A stretch of DNA of 44,202 bases, from contig JAQVFR010000030.1 of assembly GCA_028697145.1 (NCBI GenBank), forward strand, positions 1 to 44,202, written 5' to 3'. Below are positions 1-8,282 of this stretch, one piece after another. The stretch is from Actinomycetota bacterium. Its GTDB lineage: Bacteria; Actinomycetota; Geothermincolia; Geothermincolales; RBG-13-55-18. Numbering within the stretch: the first letter of the stretch is position 1; each line of letters opens with the position of its first letter. The notes beneath the pieces were generated by a model, which was not told the DNA's origin, made no database searches, and was given only the letters and a program-made list of their open reading frames with translations. A program made the position numbers and the translations under genes.

Positions 1-203
1 TTTAGATTACGCCGCCGCAAGCCGAAGAAATACATGGAAGATAGACATAATCCCAGGTGGGGATTAACATATTATTACATGTCTGTGCGGAGCCGCGTGG
101 CGTCGCGCGCGCGCCGGGCTCTTGCGGTACGAGGTGTGGAGGCCGGAAGGGAGAACACCGCCGTCAAGGCCGAACGTGCCGGGCGGGATACGAAGGGGGT
201 GCG
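1..203. other. leading intergenic stretch with a small hairpin
   Basis: No gene is assigned here. One frame reads open from base 1 to a TAA at 65-67, so the tail of an upstream gene is possible but too short to identify. A 7-bp perfect hairpin lies at 48-66 (TAATCCC, loop AGGTG, GGGATTA), followed by AT-rich sequence. It could be the terminator of an upstream gene. The reading frame of the next gene stays open back to a GTG at 57, but that extension is arginine/glycine-rich and lies before a clear signal peptide, so I treat it as non-coding. Confidence 0.35.
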
Positions 204-1289
204 GTGACAGTGGATGAAGCAAGGATGAGCAAGGGCTGGCGGCGCCTGGCGGCGATTACCTGCACCCTGCTGCTCGCGGGAAGCCTGTTCCTGGTCCTGG
301 GCGTGACGGTATGGGCGCAGGAGCAGCCACAGCCGACGGAGCAGCCGGCGGAGACCGGGCAGCCTGCCGGGACCACCCAGCAACCGGCACAGACGGGACA
401 GACCACCCAGCAGCAGGGTCTCACCATAGACTACTGGGAGCCCCAGGTGGGCACGCGGACCGTGCACTACGTCGAGGATATCAACGACATCCACGGCAAT
501 ATCTTCGGGACGAGCATGCTGGGCTACTGGGACGCCGCGCTCCTTTATTCGACGAGCATCAGCCGGATCAATTACGCCAGCTCTTTCTATCGCGGCGTCG
601 AGGCGATCAGCAACATGAATCCCGTTTACTTCGATCTCAAGGGGCCCTGGTATTTCAGCATGACCACTCCTTTCAAGTACGTCGAGGAGGTAATCGGCAT
701 CCACGAGGCGCCGGAAGCCGCTGAGTTCCCCCAGGCGACCTACGCCGTGCGGTACCTGATCATCGGGTCGGGTGGTAACAGGGTGTGGGGCACGGTTTAC
801 CGCAGTTGTGACGCGGCCGAGAAGAAGTGGCTGGAATGGGGCATGACCATGGAATACTTCCCCTCGGGGAAGGAACGCGCCGTGAAGGAGACCATACATT
901 ACCGCAGCCCGAGCGATAGGAAGATGGCGGTGCCCCAGGTCATCATGACGTTCCCGTTGAGCGTTGGCACCACCGGCTCCATCGACGCGTATTATGCGGC
1001 TGGAGGCGGAATCAACGAGGTCTCAGGATCGGGCACTTTCGAGGTTATCGCGGAGGGAAAGATAACCGTCCCCGCCGGCACCTTTGATGCCCTGCTGATC
1101 AAGGGCAGCATTACCTCGCCTCCCAGTGGAAAACGATTCACGCAGATGGAATACGCCTGGTTCGTCAAGGACCTGGGCGTGGTCGCGGATGCCAGCAGCC
1201 TCGCGAACGAGTCAGACCCCCTCTTCGAGACGGCCACGGATATCGCCGTCATCGAGGAACAGACCGGTCCGGGGGCTCCTGGCAAGTAG
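204..1289 (+). CDS. exported protein of unknown function with Q/P/T-rich linker
   Basis: Family not recognised. From the GTG at 204 the protein is about 361 residues. It opens with a basic stretch (KGWRR), a hydrophobic core and a likely signal-peptidase site after VWA near residue 38. A 35-residue low-complexity linker rich in Q, P, T and G follows, then a globular region of about 280 residues with many aromatic residues and beta-type alternation. A single N-terminal signal and no C-terminal anchor or LPxTG motif suggest secretion or cell-wall association. GAAGGGGG lies just upstream of GTG 204; GTG 210 and ATG 225 are alternative starts. A stem-loop follows the stop, so it is probably monocistronic. 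The coding call is firm; the function is unknown. Confidence 0.8.
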   Translation: MTVDEARMSKGWRRLAAITCTLLLAGSLFLVLGVTVWAQEQPQPTEQPAETGQPAGTTQQPAQTGQTTQQQGLTIDYWEPQVGTRTVHYVEDINDIHGNIFGTSMLGYWDAALLYSTSISRINYASSFYRGVEAISNMNPVYFDLKGPWYFSMTTPFKYVEEVIGIHEAPEAAEFPQATYAVRYLIIGSGGNRVWGTVYRSCDAAEKKWLEWGMTMEYFPSGKERAVKETIHYRSPSDRKMAVPQVIMTFPLSVGTTGSIDAYYAAGGGINEVSGSGTFEVIAEGKITVPAGTFDALLIKGSITSPPSGKRFTQMEYAWFVKDLGVVADASSLANESDPLFETATDIAVIEEQTGPGAPGK

Positions 1290-1310
1290 AGCAGGGCCGA
1301 GAGAAACAAG

Positions 1311-1336
1311 GAGGGCGGTCCCGCGGGGCCGCCCTC
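1311..1336 (+). terminator. stem-loop after the first exported protein gene
   Basis: GAGGGCGG pairs perfectly with CCGCCCTC around a CCC/GGG-rich loop, 21 bases after the stop codon. The following bases (TCTC) are only weakly U-rich, so intrinsic termination is probable but not certain. Confidence 0.6.
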
Positions 1337-1461
1337 TCTCATGCGATATCCGTGCCGCTGCACCCCTGCCTCTTCCCGCGTTTCCCGCAAGCATCAGGCG
1401 CGAGTTGCGGGAGGACATCAGCCGTGCCCGGGTCTCGAGTTCCCCCGACCTGCTCCGAGGT

Positions 1462-1467
1462 TATAAT
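1462..1467 (+). promoter_or_regulatory. possible -10 box (TATAAT) for the repeat protein gene
   Basis: A perfect TATAAT in an AT-rich island about 60 bases upstream of the start codon of the next gene. No convincing -35 hexamer is seen at 16-18 bp, so this is a weak call. Confidence 0.3.
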
Positions 1468-1526
1468 GAAAAAAGTTACGTGATATATTACTCGGGGCCG
1501 CCCTTGAAGGACTAGCCTGGAGGCGA

Positions 1527-3146
1527 ATGATGCGTTGGATCAAGATGTTCCCCGTCCTTTTCCTGCTCACCGTGGTGCTGGCGGCCGCCGTCCCCCCCGC
1601 CGCGGCCCAGGGGATCGCAGGGGTGCCGGCCATAGAGAACATCCTTCCAGGTGCGAACTGGAGGGGCCTGCCCGTGGCCATCCAGGGGAAGGACTTCGGG
1701 AGGCATCAGGTGCCCTGCTTCAGCACGGTGACCTTCAACGGGGTTGACGCCGGACAGGCGATCATCTGGACGGACAACTATATCGTGGTCGTGGTTCCGG
1801 AGGGGGCGACCTCGGGCCCGGTGGTGGTGAGCAATATATGCGGCTCGAGCGAGCCCTACGATTTCACCGTTTACGAGCAGCCGGCCGCCGTACCCTGCTA
1901 TTTCGCGGAGGGCACCACGCGCGCCGGTTTCGAGGAATGGCTTACCGTATACAACCCGCATGACGTCGAACATACCGCGACCGTGACTTACCTGCTGGCC
2001 GAGGGGGCTAACCGCATCCGTTATTACAACGTGCCCGCGCACTCCCGCATGAACGTCTACGTGAACTCGGAGATCGGCTCGGACCGGGACGTCTCGCTGG
2101 TCGTGACCTCCACCGAGAGGCTTTACGCCGAGCGGCCCATGTACTTCCGCTACAAGAACGAGTGGACGGGCGGTCACTGCGCCGAGCCCGCCCTGGATAC
2201 CAGCAGGACCTGGCACTTCGCGGAGGGCACCACGCGCGCCGGTTTCGAGGAATGGCTGTGCCTGGCCAATCCCGGCGCGGCGGATGCCACGGTCCACGCG
2301 ACCTACTACTTCGCGGACGGCGGGTCGCTTACCATTCCCTACACCGTGCCGGCATGGAGGAGGTATACCGTTGACGTAAACGCCACGGTGGGCCCGGAAA
2401 GGGACGTGGCCATAAGCATCAATTCAGACCAGCCCATCGTCGCCGAGCGGCCCATGTTCTTCGCTTATCGCGGCGCATGGGACGACGGCCATATCACCGC
2501 GGGAGCCACGTCTCCGCATGAGACCTGGTTCTTCGCCGAGGGCACCACCCGCGCCGGTTTCGAGGAATGGCTGTGCCTGGCCAATCCGGGTGAGGAAGCA
2601 GCCGAGGTGGAGGTGACCTATGGCCTCTCCACCGGAGGGATTACGAAGCAGAAGTTCTCCGTTCCGGCCATGAGGAGACACACCATACTGGTGAACTCCG
2701 TCGTGGGCCCGGAAAGGGACGTGGCCATAAGCATCGATTCCGACCGGCCCATCGTCGCCGAGCGCTCCATGTATTTCGACTACCGCTCCAAGTGGAACGG
2801 CGGACATCTCTCCCTGGGGGCGCCCGCCGCGTCGACCTCATGGTTTTTCGCGGAAGGCACCACCCGCGCCGGTTTCGAGGAATGGCTGTGCCTCTTCAAC
2901 CCCACCGGCGAGGAGGCGCTGGTCGAGGTGAAGTACGTTTTCCAGGATGCGAGCACGCAGACCCAGGATGTCCTGCTGGCGCCGGGCCGGCGCTTCACCG
3001 TGTACGTGAACGAGCTGGTGGGACCCGACCGGGACGTGGCGGTGTGGGTGGAGTCGGAGCGGGAGATCGTGGCGGAGCGTTCCGTGTACTTTTCGTATCA
3101 CGGCGCCTGGGACGGGGGCCACAACGCCATGGGGACCGCCCCCTGA
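1527..3146 (+). CDS. secreted protein with IPT/TIG-like domain and four 105-residue repeats
   Basis: About 539 residues. A signal peptide (residues 1-27, ending AAAQG) leads into an IPT/TIG-like beta domain (about 30-120) and then four tandem repeats beginning near residues 126, 231, 336 and 441. Each repeat opens with FAEGTTRAGFEEWL and carries later motifs such as VGPERDVAI and IVAERxMYF before a GGH near its end. This looks like an extracellular beta-rich adhesin or surface protein; the ligand is unknown. There is no sortase motif or C-terminal membrane anchor. TGGAGG at 1518-1523 serves either ATG 1527 or ATG 1530, the second having better spacing. Domain assignment is from pattern recognition, function is inference. 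Confidence 0.85.
   Translation: MMRWIKMFPVLFLLTVVLAAAVPPAAAQGIAGVPAIENILPGANWRGLPVAIQGKDFGRHQVPCFSTVTFNGVDAGQAIIWTDNYIVVVVPEGATSGPVVVSNICGSSEPYDFTVYEQPAAVPCYFAEGTTRAGFEEWLTVYNPHDVEHTATVTYLLAEGANRIRYYNVPAHSRMNVYVNSEIGSDRDVSLVVTSTERLYAERPMYFRYKNEWTGGHCAEPALDTSRTWHFAEGTTRAGFEEWLCLANPGAADATVHATYYFADGGSLTIPYTVPAWRRYTVDVNATVGPERDVAISINSDQPIVAERPMFFAYRGAWDDGHITAGATSPHETWFFAEGTTRAGFEEWLCLANPGEEAAEVEVTYGLSTGGITKQKFSVPAMRRHTILVNSVVGPERDVAISIDSDRPIVAERSMYFDYRSKWNGGHLSLGAPAASTSWFFAEGTTRAGFEEWLCLFNPTGEEALVEVKYVFQDASTQTQDVLLAPGRRFTVYVNELVGPDRDVAVWVESEREIVAERSVYFSYHGAWDGGHNAMGTAP
1902..3146 (+). repeat. four in-frame tandem repeats, period 315 bp
   Basis: The conserved segment encoding FAEGTTRAGFEEWL starts at 1902, 2217, 2532 and 2847, exactly 315 bases apart each time. 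DNA identity is very high over this segment in all four copies and lower elsewhere, so the motif is either under strong selection or homogenised by gene conversion. Confidence 0.95.
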
Positions 3147-3193
3147 CCACGAGGAGTTGCGCCTGATGCTCAAAGTGTCGCGTTTTCCTTCCG

Positions 3194-3202
3194 TGCTATA
3201 AT
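3194..3202 (+). promoter_or_regulatory. extended -10 promoter for the sirtuin gene
   Basis: TGCTATAAT is a perfect extended -10 (TGn followed by TATAAT), about 59 bases upstream of the proposed GTG start. A -35 box is not obvious, as is usual for extended -10 promoters. Confidence 0.5.
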
Positions 3203-3260
3203 CTCATGGTGTGAGATCGGCTGGCGGCTGTTGCCCTTTGTTTTCCGGCAGGAGTTCGAG

Positions 3261-4028
3261 GTGGATGAGGTCTGTATAAAACGCGCGGCGCAGATGATCC
3301 TGGAAGCCGTCCAGGTGGTGGCCCTTACCGGCGCCGGCATATCCGTGGAGTCCGGCATACCGGATTTCCGGTCGCCTGGCGGGCTGTGGACCAAGTACGA
3401 CCCGCTTCTTTACGGCACCTACGAGGCCTTCGTCAACCACCCGGAGCGCTTCTGGGAGATGGCCAAAGAACTCAACCCGCTGCTGGAGAACGCCGAACCC
3501 AACCCCGCCCACATCGCCCTGGCCGAACTGGAGCGCCTGGGGAAGTGCCGGGCGGTGATCACCCAGAACATCGACCACCTCCACCAGAGGGCCGGCTCAA
3601 CGGACGTCCTCGAGCTCCACGGCACCCACCGCTCCGGGCACTGCACGAGCTGCAGCCGCGTGTTCACCCTGGAAGAGATGAAGGAGTTGAGCTGCGGCGG
3701 AGACCAGGTGGCATGCTGTCCGCACGATCAGACCAGCATCAAGCCCGACGTCGTATTCTTCGGGGAGCCGCTCGATTCCAGGGTGCTGTCCCGAGCCGCC
3801 GAACTTGCCTCCACCTCGGACCTCATGCTGGTGGTGGGATGCAGCCTCGAGGTCTATCCCGCCGCCGCACTGCCCGACTATACCAAGCGGAGGAAGGGAC
3901 GCTTGATATTTTTCAACACCGTCTCCACCCATCATGACGCCCAGGCCGACCTGGCCTGCCTGGGCATGGCGGGCGAGTCGCTTCCGGCCGTGGTGGAGGC
4001 CTACAAGAAACTGGCTGGACTGAGCTGA
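3261..4028 (+). CDS. Sir2-family NAD-dependent protein deacylase
   Basis: A sirtuin of 255 residues, expected to remove acyl groups from protein lysines using NAD. Visible motifs from GTG 3261: the NAD-binding GAGISVESGIPDFRS (24-38), TQNIDHLHQRAG (101-112) and catalytic His120 in ELHGT. The zinc-ribbon module has C128 and C131. In its second half the usual CPxC reads CPHD, so the fourth Cys is replaced by Asp156, although C145, C152 and H155 are nearby. GTG 3261 is chosen because GGAG lies 8 bases upstream and the family starts shortly before the Rossmann fold. It is transcribed alone or with UPF0182 downstream. Acyl specificity cannot be read from the sequence. Confidence 0.93.
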   Translation: MDEVCIKRAAQMILEAVQVVALTGAGISVESGIPDFRSPGGLWTKYDPLLYGTYEAFVNHPERFWEMAKELNPLLENAEPNPAHIALAELERLGKCRAVITQNIDHLHQRAGSTDVLELHGTHRSGHCTSCSRVFTLEEMKELSCGGDQVACCPHDQTSIKPDVVFFGEPLDSRVLSRAAELASTSDLMLVVGCSLEVYPAAALPDYTKRRKGRLIFFNTVSTHHDAQADLACLGMAGESLPAVVEAYKKLAGLS

Positions 4029-4151
4029 GTCACTTCTGATTTGATAATAGGAAGGACAGGCGGGAGCGGGTCAGGGTACCCGGAAACGGCCGCGGCCCAG
4101 GGCCGCCGCCTCGAGACGGGAGCCGGCCCGAGGCTTAAGGAGGATGACAGC

Positions 4152-7076
4152 GTGCCTGAAGATAAATTTCCATGGGACTCCCTGTTCCGGGGAGGGGGTG
4201 GGGGCGGAGGCGAGCTGCCCTCCATATTCCGCCGCAAGGAGGGTAAGGCTTCCGGGCCGAGCTTCAAGGAGAGATGGGACAAGATCAAGCCCCGCACCAA
4301 GTGGATAGTGGGCATAGTGATCGTCGCGCTCGTCATCATATTCCTCAGCGCCTCCTGGCTGTCCACTTTTTATACCGACCTCCTCTGGTACCAGGAGGTC
4401 GGATACACCTCTGTCTTCTGGAAGCGCATCGTCACCCAGATATGGCTTTTCTTCGCCTTCGGCCTGCTTTTCTTCGTCATCCTCTATGGCAACATCTGGC
4501 TGGCGCGCCGTTTCACCCCCCGTTACGAGAAGCCGCCCGGGGACCTCAACCCCATAGAGGAGTCCCTCGCGGGCTTCCGGGAGAAGGCGGGAAAGTGGCT
4601 GGGGCGCGGCCTGCTCGCCGCGTCGGTGCTCATCTCGTTCATCGTAGGGTGGACTTCCGCGGGGCAGTGGGAGAACGTCCTCAAGTTTTTCAACCATACC
4701 TCGTTCGGAAAGGTTGACCCCATCTTCGGCAAGGACCTGGGGTACTACGTCTTCGAGTTCCCGTTCCTGCGCTACTTCAGCGGGTGGCTGTTCGCCTCGC
4801 TTGTCGCGATCCTCCTGCTCACCGCGGCCGTCCATTTCCTCTACGGCGCCATCAATTTCGGCGCCGGCAAGGGCCAGCGCTTCGCCACCCACGTAAAGGT
4901 GCACCTCTCCGTGCTGGCGGGCGTCATCCTGCTCGTCCAGGCATGGCGCTTCCGCCTGGACATGCTGGCCCTCCTGTACTCCCCACGTGGCACGGTAATC
5001 GGGGCCAGCTACACGGACGTGCACGCCCAGATCCCCGCCTACTGGATATTGATAGTCGCCTGTTTCATATGCGCGGGGCTCTTCATCCTCAACATCCGCT
5101 ACAAGGGATGGAAGCTTCCCCTGGCGGGAGTGGTGGGCATCGTGGTCGTTGCCCTGCTGGCCGGGGCCCTCTATCCCGTCATCATCCAGAACTACGTGGT
5201 GAATCCCAAGGAACTCTCGCGGGAGAGGGAATACATCGGCTATAACGTCGAGTTCACCCAGGATGCCTACCGCATCCAGGAAGAGGGCGAGAGCGCCGTG
5301 CTCGAGAAGAGGGAATTCCCCGCCAACTTCGACCTCACCTACGACGATATCCTGGCCAACACGGCCACCATAGACAACGTCCGGCTTTGGGACCCGCACC
5401 AGATGGCGCAGGTCTTCTACCAGCGCCAGGTGCTGCGCCAGCTCTACAACTTCAACGACGTGGACGTGGACCGCTACACCGTGTTCGACGGCACCTATAC
5501 CCAGATGATGGTGGCCGGCCGCGAGCTGGTCATAGACCAGTTGCGGGAGGACGCAAAGACCTGGCAGAACACGCACCTCTCCTTCACCCACGGCTACGGC
5601 ATGGTCATGGCCCCCAGCAACGAGTTCACGGTCGCGGGCGACCCTAACCTGCTCATCGGGGACATCCCGCCCGTATCCGAGGCCGGACTGGGCTTGGAGA
5701 TAAAGAGGCCCGAGCTGTACTACGGTGAGCTGACGCACGATTACGTGGTGGTGCGCAGCGGGGCGGAGGAGATCGACTACCCCATGGAGAACACCAACAA
5801 GCTCGTGGATCCCTACTACGAGGGCGAGGGGGGCATACCCGTCTCCAATTTCCTCAAGCGCCTTGCCTTCTCCATCCGCAACACGGACATCACCTTCCTC
5901 TTCAGCGGCTACATCAACAGCGAATCGCGGCTCATGTTCCGCCGCAACATAAAGGACAGGGCGCTGGAGGTCGCTCCCTTCCTCAGGCTGGACGGAGACC
6001 CCTACCTCGTCATCACCGACGACGGCCGCCAGAAGTGGATCCTGGACGCCTATACCACTACGGACCTCTATCCGTACTCCGAGTTCCTCGAGATCGAAGG
6101 GGAGCGCATAAACTACATACGCAACTCCGTGAAGGTGGTCATCGACGCCTACGACGGCACCCTCACCTATTACCTCGTCGACCCGGAAGACCCCATAGCC
6201 GCCACCTACGGCAAGATCTTCCCCGACCTCTTCACTCCCATGGAGGAGATGTCCGCGGACCTCAAGAAGCACCTGCGCTACCCCGAGGACCTCTTCGTGG
6301 TGCAGATGGAGCTGTACAAGACCTACCACATGAACGACGTGGAGGCCTTCTACCAGAAGGAGGACGTGTGGGAGGTCTCCACCGAGACCTACGGGGTCAA
6401 CCAGTCACAGCCGGTGACGCCCTATTACGTCATCCTCAAGCTGCCCGGCGAGGAGAAGGAGGAGATGGTGCTCATGCTCCCCTTCAACCCGCGCGGCAAG
6501 AGCAACATGGTGGACTGGGTGGCCGCGCGCTGCGACGTCCCGAACTACGGCACGCTGATCAACTTCACCTTCCCCCCCGGGAAGCTGGTGAAGGGGACGC
6601 AGCAGTTCGAGGCGCTGGTGGACCAGAACCCCGAGATATCGCAGCAGATAACCCTGTGGAGCCAGGCGGGTTCCACGGTCATCCGCGGCAACACCCTGGT
6701 CATACCCATAGAGGACTCGCTGCTCTACGTGGAGCCACTCTACCTCGAGGCCACAAATCCCGCCATACCCCAGCTCAGGCAGGTGATCGTCGGTTACGGC
6801 GACACGGTCCTGATGAGGCCAAACCTCACGGAGGCGCTGCAGGCCATCTTCGGCGCCGAGCCGCAGCCCGAGCCCGAGCCGCAGCCCGAGCCCGAGCCGC
6901 AGCCCGAGCCCGAACCCGAGCCGCAGGCGGACCTCGCGCAGTTGATCCAGCAGGCGAACCAGGTATACGACGAAGCCCTGGAGGCCCAGCGCAACGGCGA
7001 CTGGACGACTTACGGGAGCAAGATAAACCAGCTTAGCCAGATACTGGACCAGATGGCGGCGCTCGCCGGGCAGTGA
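4152..7076 (+). CDS. UPF0182 (COG1615) large membrane protein
   Basis: About 974 residues from GTG 4152, which has an excellent site (AAGGAGG at 4137-4143) 8 bases upstream. The first 350 residues after a glycine-rich head carry roughly seven hydrophobic membrane segments. The remaining 550-600 residues form a large, probably extracytoplasmic domain rich in Y, D and T. The tail holds a Glu-Pro-Gln low-complexity stretch followed by a short helical segment. Length and architecture match UPF0182, which is widespread in Actinomycetota and Cyanobacteria and has no established function. A reading frame continues upstream to TTG 4041, but without a ribosome site. Confidence 0.93.
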   Translation: MPEDKFPWDSLFRGGGGGGGELPSIFRRKEGKASGPSFKERWDKIKPRTKWIVGIVIVALVIIFLSASWLSTFYTDLLWYQEVGYTSVFWKRIVTQIWLFFAFGLLFFVILYGNIWLARRFTPRYEKPPGDLNPIEESLAGFREKAGKWLGRGLLAASVLISFIVGWTSAGQWENVLKFFNHTSFGKVDPIFGKDLGYYVFEFPFLRYFSGWLFASLVAILLLTAAVHFLYGAINFGAGKGQRFATHVKVHLSVLAGVILLVQAWRFRLDMLALLYSPRGTVIGASYTDVHAQIPAYWILIVACFICAGLFILNIRYKGWKLPLAGVVGIVVVALLAGALYPVIIQNYVVNPKELSREREYIGYNVEFTQDAYRIQEEGESAVLEKREFPANFDLTYDDILANTATIDNVRLWDPHQMAQVFYQRQVLRQLYNFNDVDVDRYTVFDGTYTQMMVAGRELVIDQLREDAKTWQNTHLSFTHGYGMVMAPSNEFTVAGDPNLLIGDIPPVSEAGLGLEIKRPELYYGELTHDYVVVRSGAEEIDYPMENTNKLVDPYYEGEGGIPVSNFLKRLAFSIRNTDITFLFSGYINSESRLMFRRNIKDRALEVAPFLRLDGDPYLVITDDGRQKWILDAYTTTDLYPYSEFLEIEGERINYIRNSVKVVIDAYDGTLTYYLVDPEDPIAATYGKIFPDLFTPMEEMSADLKKHLRYPEDLFVVQMELYKTYHMNDVEAFYQKEDVWEVSTETYGVNQSQPVTPYYVILKLPGEEKEEMVLMLPFNPRGKSNMVDWVAARCDVPNYGTLINFTFPPGKLVKGTQQFEALVDQNPEISQQITLWSQAGSTVIRGNTLVIPIEDSLLYVEPLYLEATNPAIPQLRQVIVGYGDTVLMRPNLTEALQAIFGAEPQPEPEPQPEPEPQPEPEPEPQADLAQLIQQANQVYDEALEAQRNGDWTTYGSKINQLSQILDQMAALAGQ
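6858..6926 (+). repeat. 18-bp tandem repeat encoding EPQPEP units
   Basis: Three near-perfect copies of GAGCCGCAGCCCGAGCCC plus a partial one, inside the UPF0182 gene. It is a length-variable linker between the extracytoplasmic domain and the C-terminal helix. Confidence 0.85.
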
Positions 7077-7173
7077 GCGAGCCCGGGGCCGGGCAGTGAA
7101 GCCCCTCCGTCGGGGTTAGCACGCCCGGACGCGGAGAGGCCGTCACGGTCCGCGCAAGGGGTGGTGAGGCGCG

Positions 7174-8274
7174 ATGGCCTTGAAACGCTGCAGGAAATGC
7201 GGCCTTCCGCTGCAGTTGTCCAGGAGGTATGTCTGGCCCGGCAACGGCGTGATCCTCTCGCGCAGGGATCCCGGTATGCGCATGATCATGTTCGAGGCGG
7301 ATTACTTCGCCCACATGTGGTCCGCACTGGAGGAACTGATAGGTGTAAACATGGCGGATGCCATGATCCGTGGGCAGCATGCGGCTTCGCAGGACTACAT
7401 GGACAGTAACGTGTTACTTGGATGGCGAAAAACCGCCGTGCGCCACCTGCCGCTGCGGACCATATTCGATCGTACCGTCAGCGAGCTGGCCCTCTTTGGT
7501 TTCGCCGGCGTCGAGCTAATGGAGTACAGGCCCGGCAAGATGCTCGTCATGAGGGTCAAGCACCCCTTCGATATCATCTCCATCGCCTGGGGCGCCAAGG
7601 GGCTGGCCGAGTTCAAGGAGGGGATGAGTTCGGAGCTGGCCTGGAAAAGGGAGGGGGACGACTACATCCTCACCATGATCTTCGAATCCGCCGGGCGCCG
7701 TGGCGACGGCGAAACGCTGGAGACGATGAGGTATATGAGGGACGCGAAGAGGGAGCTGTCCTTGGAGGGAGAACTACTGCCGCCGCAGGGAGACAGGGGA
7801 GAGCCGTGCCCGTCATGTGGACTTCCCGCGGCATTGACGGAACTGGAGTGGAACGAGGGCGAGGGGACGATCAGGCGCATCGACAACGGCAGGAGGTATA
7901 TCTTCTCCACCGGTCATGTATTCCTGGGCATAGTGAGGGACCTGGAGGAGAGGACCGGCCGCGACCTGGGGCCCCTGATCATGAAGTTGACCAAGGACTA
8001 CCATCTTCGCTTTCTACAGGGCATACCCATCCGCTCCAGGAACGGAGCTTACCGCGCCGCCGCCAGATACCTCTTCGCGGGAGGGTTCGGAAACGTCCAG
8101 GGCTGCGATTGCGGGGAGGGATACCTCGAGATGACCATCGGCAACCCCTTTTACGTCCCCAGGCTCGTGGGCCGTATCGCGGGATTGTTCGAGTATATAG
8201 AGGACGAGCAGGCTGACATCGGTTACCGCAGCCCCCAGCCGCAGTTGCTGGAGCTGGAGATCAGGGCCACCTGA
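7174..8274 (+). CDS. two-half cysteine-motif protein, unknown function (paralogue of 22135-23208)
   Basis: A 366-residue soluble protein, family not recognised. It is built of two similar halves, each opening with CxxCxxP (CRKCGLP at residue 6, CPSCGLP near 210), followed after about 15-25 residues by a short beta segment and a helix with a Glu/Gly-rich turn (LEELIGVNMADAMI; LEERTGRDLGPLIM). The second half resembles the paralogue closely (CPSCGLPAALTELEW versus CPSCGGPAALSGFEW). A CDCG motif occurs near residue 310. The region after each helix faintly recalls V4R-type small-molecule-binding domains, which is speculation. The cysteine pairs suggest zinc ribbons. The start ATG has a purine-rich GGTGGTGAGG upstream. 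Confidence 0.8.
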   Translation: MALKRCRKCGLPLQLSRRYVWPGNGVILSRRDPGMRMIMFEADYFAHMWSALEELIGVNMADAMIRGQHAASQDYMDSNVLLGWRKTAVRHLPLRTIFDRTVSELALFGFAGVELMEYRPGKMLVMRVKHPFDIISIAWGAKGLAEFKEGMSSELAWKREGDDYILTMIFESAGRRGDGETLETMRYMRDAKRELSLEGELLPPQGDRGEPCPSCGLPAALTELEWNEGEGTIRRIDNGRRYIFSTGHVFLGIVRDLEERTGRDLGPLIMKLTKDYHLRFLQGIPIRSRNGAYRAAARYLFAGGFGNVQGCDCGEGYLEMTIGNPFYVPRLVGRIAGLFEYIEDEQADIGYRSPQPQLLELEIRAT

Positions 8275-8282
8275 GCCGGGGG

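Noticed and set aside
57-203. N-terminal extension of the first exported protein back to GTG 57
   Set aside because: The extension is Arg/Gly/Cys-rich and precedes a normal signal peptide, and a purine-rich ribosome site lies just before GTG 204.
1431-1500. Fourth copy of the 58-bp palindromic repeat (GGTCTCGAG near 1431, TTATAATG inside)
   Set aside because: Only the first 9 bases and a short AT-rich piece match; the right arm is not recognisable.
4071-6329. Long open frame on the minus strand opposite UPF0182
   Set aside because: Its composition (V, H, G and E rich) is the mirror of the plus-strand coding bias; no motif or ribosome site supports it, and the UPF0182 protein is clearly real.
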